A stretch of 47,837 nucleotides of DNA from Pseudanabaena sp. M53BS1SP1A06MG (GTDB lineage Bacteria; Cyanobacteriota; Cyanobacteriia; Pseudanabaenales; Pseudanabaenaceae): NCBI GenBank assembly GCA_020404105.1, contig JADBWH010000043.1, positions 1-47,837 on the forward strand, given 5' to 3'. This document shows positions 43,610 to 47,837 of this stretch, in pieces. The notes under the pieces were generated by a model. The model ran no database searches and was not told the origin of the DNA. It saw nothing but the letters and a program-made list of their open reading frames with translations. Each line of letters begins with the position of its first letter. Within the stretch, counting starts at the first letter, position 1. The position numbers were made by a program, and so were the translations under genes.

Positions 43610-45127
43610 ATGCTTAGTGCGTTAATTTGGCTACCAGTAATCGGAGCTTTAGCGATCACCTTACTACCCCAAAGTCAATCAAAAAAAGGCGCAATTATCG
43701 TTGCAAGTGCCATCCTTATCCTCGATGTGTTACTTCTCAAGCAATTTGATACTAATCTTGCGGCTTTCCAGCTATCTGAGAACCTACCTTGGCTAGAAAA
43801 CATTGGCTTAAACTATAGCCTTGGAGTCGATGGACTGTCTCTGCCTCTAGTTGCTCTCAATGGATTACTTACTTGGTTGATTATTTGTTTTTGCGAAAAC
43901 CAAATCAAGGAGCGCTTCAAGCTTTTCCAAGTATTAATGCTATTAATTCATGCGGGTGTGAGTGGAGCGATGCTCTCAACTAACACCCTCTTGTTTGTCC
44001 TGTTTTATGAATTAGTATTAATTCCTCTATATCTTATAATCGCAGTCTGGGGAGGCTTACAACGTAGCTATGCCGCTATGAAGTTTCTCATCTTCACCGC
44101 AGTCTCAGGCATACTCATATTAGCTGGCTTTTTGGCGTTAGGTTGGCTCACCGCTAATCCCACCCCAATTTTTGACTATTCCACCCTGCAAACCCTTTCC
44201 TTGCCCCTAGAAGTACAGATTACTTTGCTAGTAGTTCTGCTCTTAGGCTTCAGTATTAAGGCTCCCTTTGTGCCATTCCACAGTTGGTTGCCTGATACCT
44301 ATGTGGAATCAGCAACTCCAACAGTAATGATGCTTGGTGGAATCGTTGCGAAACTAGGAACCTATGGTCTATTCCGTTTTTGTGTAGGTCTTTTCCCCGA
44401 TGCTTGGGCACTGTTGGCTCCCTATATCGCGATCTGGGCAGGTTTAGGTGTCTTGTATGGCGCAATGGTGGCGATCTCTCAAAAAGATATCAAACGGATG
44501 GTAGCCTATAGCTCGATCGGTCATATGAGTTATATTCTCTTGGCTGCTGCCGCCGCAACACCTCTAAGCCTCATCGGTGGTATTGGTCAGATGGTTAGTC
44601 ATGGATTAGTTCTTGCCCTATTGTTCTATCTAGTTGGCGTAATCGAAGAGAAGGTTGGAACCAGAGATTTAGATTTACTCAATGGATTGCTTAATCCCTT
44701 ACGTGGTCTGCCAACTACAAGTGCTCTGTTGATTTTAGGTGGAATGGCGAGTGCAGGTATTCCTGGACTAGTTGGATTTATTGCTGAGTTTCTTGTCTTC
44801 CAAGGTACTTTTACCAAGTTCCCGATTCCGACGATCTTCTCGATCATTGGCACTGGTTTAACGGCTGTTTATTTCGTGATTTTGCTCAATCGAACCTGTT
44901 TTGGCAAATTGGATAATGCTACGGCTTACTATCCAAAAGTGAGTGGTCTCGAACAATTACCTGCCCTAATTTTGACTGGATTGATTATCTTCCTAGGAGT
45001 TCAACCTGTATGGCTAGTCAAATGGAGTGAAAAGGCTACCGTTAAGATTGCTGAGCAGTCCGAAAGTAAGCTCCTTGTTTCCCAAGTTCTAAACGAGTCC
45101 CTAACATCACCTCTGATCAAAAATTAA
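43610..45127 (+). CDS. ndhD3: NDH-1MS membrane subunit NdhD3
   Basis: 505 residues, an NuoM-like antiporter subunit. Features: SLGVDGLSLPLVALNGLL, the conserved helix with YELVLIPLYLI, PFHSWLPDTYVESATPTVMMLGGI, and KDIKRMVAYSSIGHMSYILL. It begins 29 bp after ndhF3, so it is in the same transcript. It pairs with NdhF3 and CupA in the CO2-uptake complex. Confidence 0.95.
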   Translation: MLSALIWLPVIGALAITLLPQSQSKKGAIIVASAILILDVLLLKQFDTNLAAFQLSENLPWLENIGLNYSLGVDGLSLPLVALNGLLTWLIICFCENQIKERFKLFQVLMLLIHAGVSGAMLSTNTLLFVLFYELVLIPLYLIIAVWGGLQRSYAAMKFLIFTAVSGILILAGFLALGWLTANPTPIFDYSTLQTLSLPLEVQITLLVVLLLGFSIKAPFVPFHSWLPDTYVESATPTVMMLGGIVAKLGTYGLFRFCVGLFPDAWALLAPYIAIWAGLGVLYGAMVAISQKDIKRMVAYSSIGHMSYILLAAAAATPLSLIGGIGQMVSHGLVLALLFYLVGVIEEKVGTRDLDLLNGLLNPLRGLPTTSALLILGGMASAGIPGLVGFIAEFLVFQGTFTKFPIPTIFSIIGTGLTAVYFVILLNRTCFGKLDNATAYYPKVSGLEQLPALILTGLIIFLGVQPVWLVKWSEKATVKIAEQSESKLLVSQVLNESLTSPLIKN

Positions 45128-45200
45128 TGCACTAATTTACCGTAAAGCTTTTAGGTCGCAATTTGTATAGTGCTTGATTAATATTAGGAAAGATAAAACT

Positions 45201-46517
45201 ATGACAGCTACTTTAGTTCCACCAACCACACAACTACCTCCATCCAACCATCCCTATGCGGATGTCATCCATCGTCTAGAAGCAGGTGGCTCCATGCTCC
45301 CTGACACTCCCGAAAATCTAATGCAAATAATCGGACTCTATAAGGCTTATGCCGTACCGATGGATTTCTATTGGCGTGATTTGCTTTACATAGCGGAGCA
45401 GGTATTTCTAGAGCCACTGCCTGCATTTAAGTACTTTTTGCCTCAGGAATATCTCGATTTACGAAATCACTATGCAGGAGATGATGCTGATTGGCGCTTT
45501 TGGCGTGGTGAGGCGACGGCTCATCCTGAGTTGTTAGAGTTTATGTCTAAGGGAGAACTGAATACGAAAATTCCTAAACTCTTCCATCATCTCTATCACG
45601 ATCGCATCAATATGGAGTTTGCCGAAGAATGTATGCGAGCAATGTTTTGGCATCGCAATATGGGGGGTGAACTAGAGCCGTACATGGATTCGGAGGAATA
45701 TCGCCAAAATGCAGATCGTGCTATTCGCGCCTACTTCAAAAACAATCCGATCATGTTGGGGCTATATAAACTCTTTCCTGAGCTATTTTTAGAGCAATGC
45801 CGTCAATCCACCATGACCTCAGTTTTAGGACTGTTCTGGGAAATCATGGCTCCTGTATTTTTCGAGATGTCTGATGTTTACGACGAAGGTGGTTTTAAAG
45901 GTGTACCCGATGCGATGAATTTCTTGGTAAGTGGGATTTTTGCGATCGCTGGTCGTCCTATTTACCATCGTGTCAATATTCGAGGTGAGTGGTTTGAGAT
46001 TGTGCCTAAATCTAAAGGATTCACTTGGTTGTATGAGGCAGCATTCCCCTATGTTGAAGCAGTGTTTTATCGCACTTCCCCTTTCCGTGGTACAAAGTCC
46101 TACAATGCTCAAGCGAATGAAGTTCCCAAAGATCAGAATGATTTCCACTACGGAATTTTATATGCAGACAAATTCCCCGTAGGTTCAGCAGGCATCCCAC
46201 CAACCTTGTTACATCAAGATATGTATCATTTCTTACCTCAGTACCTAGTGGACTACTACAAGCAATTTTGTCGTGGTGAAGATGACACTTTGATTCAATT
46301 AGGCGTGAGTTTTCAGCGATCAATGTACAACGTTACCTCAGCCGTAATTCAAGCAGGTAGAGCCGCATTTCTCTATCCTCTTGATGATCCTAATCCTAAG
46401 CATCTCTTAGCCAATCGCCATTATTTTGAGGGACAACTAAATCGCTTCTGTAACCCCAAGTATGAAATGGATAAGGCTGCGAGAATTGGCATGGTTCAAG
46501 ATCAAAACTATCGTTAA
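45201..46517 (+). CDS. cupA: CO2 hydration protein CupA
   Basis: About 438 residues (ChpY). CupA converts CO2 to bicarbonate on NDH-1MS with carbonic-anhydrase-like chemistry driven by electron flow. The length and blocks such as [60 protein letters not shown] and [24 protein letters not shown] are typical, with histidines that may bind zinc. AGGAAAG precedes the ATG at 45201; a TTG nine codons upstream is less likely. Confidence 0.94.
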   Translation: MTATLVPPTTQLPPSNHPYADVIHRLEAGGSMLPDTPENLMQIIGLYKAYAVPMDFYWRDLLYIAEQVFLEPLPAFKYFLPQEYLDLRNHYAGDDADWRFWRGEATAHPELLEFMSKGELNTKIPKLFHHLYHDRINMEFAEECMRAMFWHRNMGGELEPYMDSEEYRQNADRAIRAYFKNNPIMLGLYKLFPELFLEQCRQSTMTSVLGLFWEIMAPVFFEMSDVYDEGGFKGVPDAMNFLVSGIFAIAGRPIYHRVNIRGEWFEIVPKSKGFTWLYEAAFPYVEAVFYRTSPFRGTKSYNAQANEVPKDQNDFHYGILYADKFPVGSAGIPPTLLHQDMYHFLPQYLVDYYKQFCRGEDDTLIQLGVSFQRSMYNVTSAVIQAGRAAFLYPLDDPNPKHLLANRHYFEGQLNRFCNPKYEMDKAARIGMVQDQNYR

Positions 46518-46551
46518 TTACGCTAATTACGCTCAAACCCAAGAAATAACT

Positions 46552-47001
46552 ATGACTACCATCGTTGATATCGCTGTTAATAATGAAGGCTTCTCTACTC
46601 TTGTTACCGCAGTATCGGCAGCAAGCTTAGTTGAAGCATTACAAAGTCCAGGTCCTTTTACGGTATTTGCTCCCAATGATGCAGCTTTCGCTAAATTACC
46701 TCCTGGCACTATTACGACCCTAGTGCAAAATATCCCTCAATTAGCCCGTATTCTCACCTACCATGTAGTTGCAGGCAAATACAAAAAAGAAGACTTAATT
46801 GGTGTAAAATCTCTAATTTCCCTTGAGGGTTCTCAAATTGATCTGGATATTTCTGAGGAAGGATTTGAAGCAAATAACGCAACGGTGATTGCTGCGGATA
46901 TTGAGGCTGATAATGGCGTTATTCATGTAATTGATACAGTTATGCTGATGCGTCCCCATTGGTTTTATCCAATTATGGAGTCTGGTAAAGTCGGCGTATA
47001 G
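46552..47001 (+). CDS. cupS: CupS, fasciclin-domain subunit of NDH-1MS
   Basis: About 149 residues, a single fasciclin-like domain: [33 protein letters not shown] and [13 protein letters not shown]. CupS associates with CupA on the NDH-1MS complex. It starts at the ATG 46552, 34 bp after cupA; the upstream frame that overlaps cupA is not used. It is the last recognised gene of the operon. Confidence 0.93.
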   Translation: MTTIVDIAVNNEGFSTLVTAVSAASLVEALQSPGPFTVFAPNDAAFAKLPPGTITTLVQNIPQLARILTYHVVAGKYKKEDLIGVKSLISLEGSQIDLDISEEGFEANNATVIAADIEADNGVIHVIDTVMLMRPHWFYPIMESGKVGV

Positions 47002-47036
47002 CGGTTTGAGTTCATCTGTGGCAAAATCAAACCTAT

Positions 47037-47141
47037 TAGGACTTACGCAAAATGAACAAGGTTAGTCAAGCAATGTAATTGTGTTGTGGGCACGAAGCGC
47101 CCGCAACACAATTATTCAAAAAATTACTTTGCAGCACTACC
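47037..47141. repeat. Family D palindromic element, copy 3
   Basis: GGACTTACGCAAAATGAAC and GTTAGTCAAGCAATG lead into GTGTTGTGGGC around CACGAAGCG and GCCCGCAACACAATTA, ending TTGCAGCACTAC. It lies 35 bp past the cupS stop, and a short palindrome CCAAGAACT/AGTTCTTGG follows at 47145-47164. Confidence 0.72.
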
Positions 47142-47280
47142 TAACCAAGAACTCAAGTTCTTGGCTCAAAGCTAAAGTTAGCTAAAGCGGACTCAAGACC
47201 TTTTGTAGTCAACTTTTTGTAATATTAATGCCTAGCATTGATGTTTGACGATGGCATAAATTAAAAACTGGTGGCATAGT

Positions 47281-47837
47281 ATGGCACTCAAAATTGGTAG
47301 GGTTGAGGTTGGGCTGAGGTTATTGCTTTCTTTCACAACTATAGCGATCGCCCATGGGTACTTAGGTAGTTACATCAGTACATTCATCACTGATCATAAT
47401 TACCCGATCGCAAGTTTATTATTGGGTTTAGCCGTTGCGGGGATATTTGCCATACCTCAAAGTTTAGGCGGTCTATTAGCGGCGATCGCCTCGGTGATCA
47501 TTGTTTATTGGCAAGCAGGGTTAATGCCTAGCCTCGTCACCTTGGGTGTATGTCTAGTATTGTACTGGTTAGGTTTTGCAGATCTGGGTTACAGTGCTAA
47601 ACCTGACAAAAAACTTTCAATCATCGAAATTCTCTCGACAATAGTTACCTTTGCCCTCGCGATCGCCTTGACCATTTCCCTGTTGCAAATTCCATCAAGT
47701 TGGATTGCTAGTTTGGCGATCGGGTTACTCGCTGCGACGATCACCTTAATTGGTAAACAAATCCAGTACCTCGAATTAAGCACTATTAAAAATTTCATCA
47801 TTTTGGGCATCCTTACAAGTAGCAGTCTGGCGATCGG
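47281..47837 (+). CDS. Membrane protein, truncated at the window edge
   Basis: An open frame from the ATG at 47281 runs to the end without a stop (185 codons). It is strongly hydrophobic, with about six predicted transmembrane segments (for example FTTIAIAHGYLGSYI, ASLLLGLAVAGIFAIP, LVTLGVCLVLYWLGF). No family is recognised and the C-terminus is outside the window. It follows the CO2-uptake operon after a 279-bp spacer, so it need not belong to it. Confidence 0.7.
   Translation, partial: MALKIGRVEVGLRLLLSFTTIAIAHGYLGSYISTFITDHNYPIASLLLGLAVAGIFAIPQSLGGLLAAIASVIIVYWQAGLMPSLVTLGVCLVLYWLGFADLGYSAKPDKKLSIIEILSTIVTFALAIALTISLLQIPSSWIASLAIGLLAATITLIGKQIQYLELSTIKNFIILGILTSSSLAI

Noticed and set aside
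47145-47164. Palindrome CCAAGAACT/AGTTCTTGG as an operator
   Set aside because: It lies beside a family D element with no nearby start site, and one short palindrome is not enough evidence.

Overview
The window is chromosomal DNA of a cyanobacterium. The HIP1 octamer GCGATCGC and its overlapping forms occur throughout. The gene content is cyanobacterial or plastid-like: ycf23, ycf35, ycf46, the ferredoxin-thioredoxin reductase variable chain, ndhS, and an inducible CO2-uptake operon ndhF3-ndhD3-cupA-cupS. Low-to-moderate GC and many hairpin repeats suggest a filamentous or thin non-heterocystous lineage such as Pseudanabaenaceae. That genus guess is an inference. No rRNA or tRNA gene, CRISPR array, prophage or intact transposase gene was seen.

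Layout. 0.4-6 kb: aldehyde dehydrogenase and a GIDE-domain membrane protein (divergent), a 1.1 kb gene-poor stretch of small mobile elements, ycf23 and gap1. 6-17.5 kb: a small membrane protein, an alpha/beta hydrolase, cysH, a GT4 glycosyltransferase, a secreted thioredoxin-fold protein, topA, a class I/II aminotransferase, a 70-residue protein, an IscA/SufA scaffold and a secreted DUF2059-like protein. 17.6-26 kb: a dipeptide-type substrate-binding lipoprotein, two overlapping secreted paralogues, a ribbon-helix-helix regulator followed by ycf46 and ycf35, a conserved unknown, a site-2-protease homologue without its zinc site, and ftrV. 26-39 kb: rsfS, a GNAT enzyme, rsmA, a DUF815 ATPase overlapping a small partner gene, a secreted glycine-rich protein, rnz, an OmpA-domain protein, ndhS, a glycerol-dehydrogenase-like enzyme, sufE, a tRNA dihydrouridine synthase, a proteobacterial-type phosphoribulokinase and hisG. 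39-47.8 kb: a Uma2-type protein, tsf, an SUI1/eIF1-like factor, the CO2-uptake operon and a truncated membrane protein.

Genes that plausibly work together. ndhF3, ndhD3, cupA and cupS build the NDH-1MS CO2-hydrating complex, and ndhS supplies the ferredoxin-docking subunit shared by NDH-1 complexes. gap1, phosphoribulokinase and ftrV touch central carbon flow and its redox control. The IscA/SufA protein and sufE belong to Fe-S assembly. rsfS, rsmA, tsf, the SUI1 factor, dus and rnz serve translation and RNA maturation.

The spaces between genes are the least ordinary part. At least five families of 80-160 bp palindromic elements are present in two to five copies each, plus two single-copy MITE-like elements. 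Several have clear target-site duplications, and some abut or overlap gene ends. The most notable coding observations are the zinc-site-less site-2 protease homologue, the class I phosphoribulokinase, and the RHH-ycf46-ycf35 cluster.
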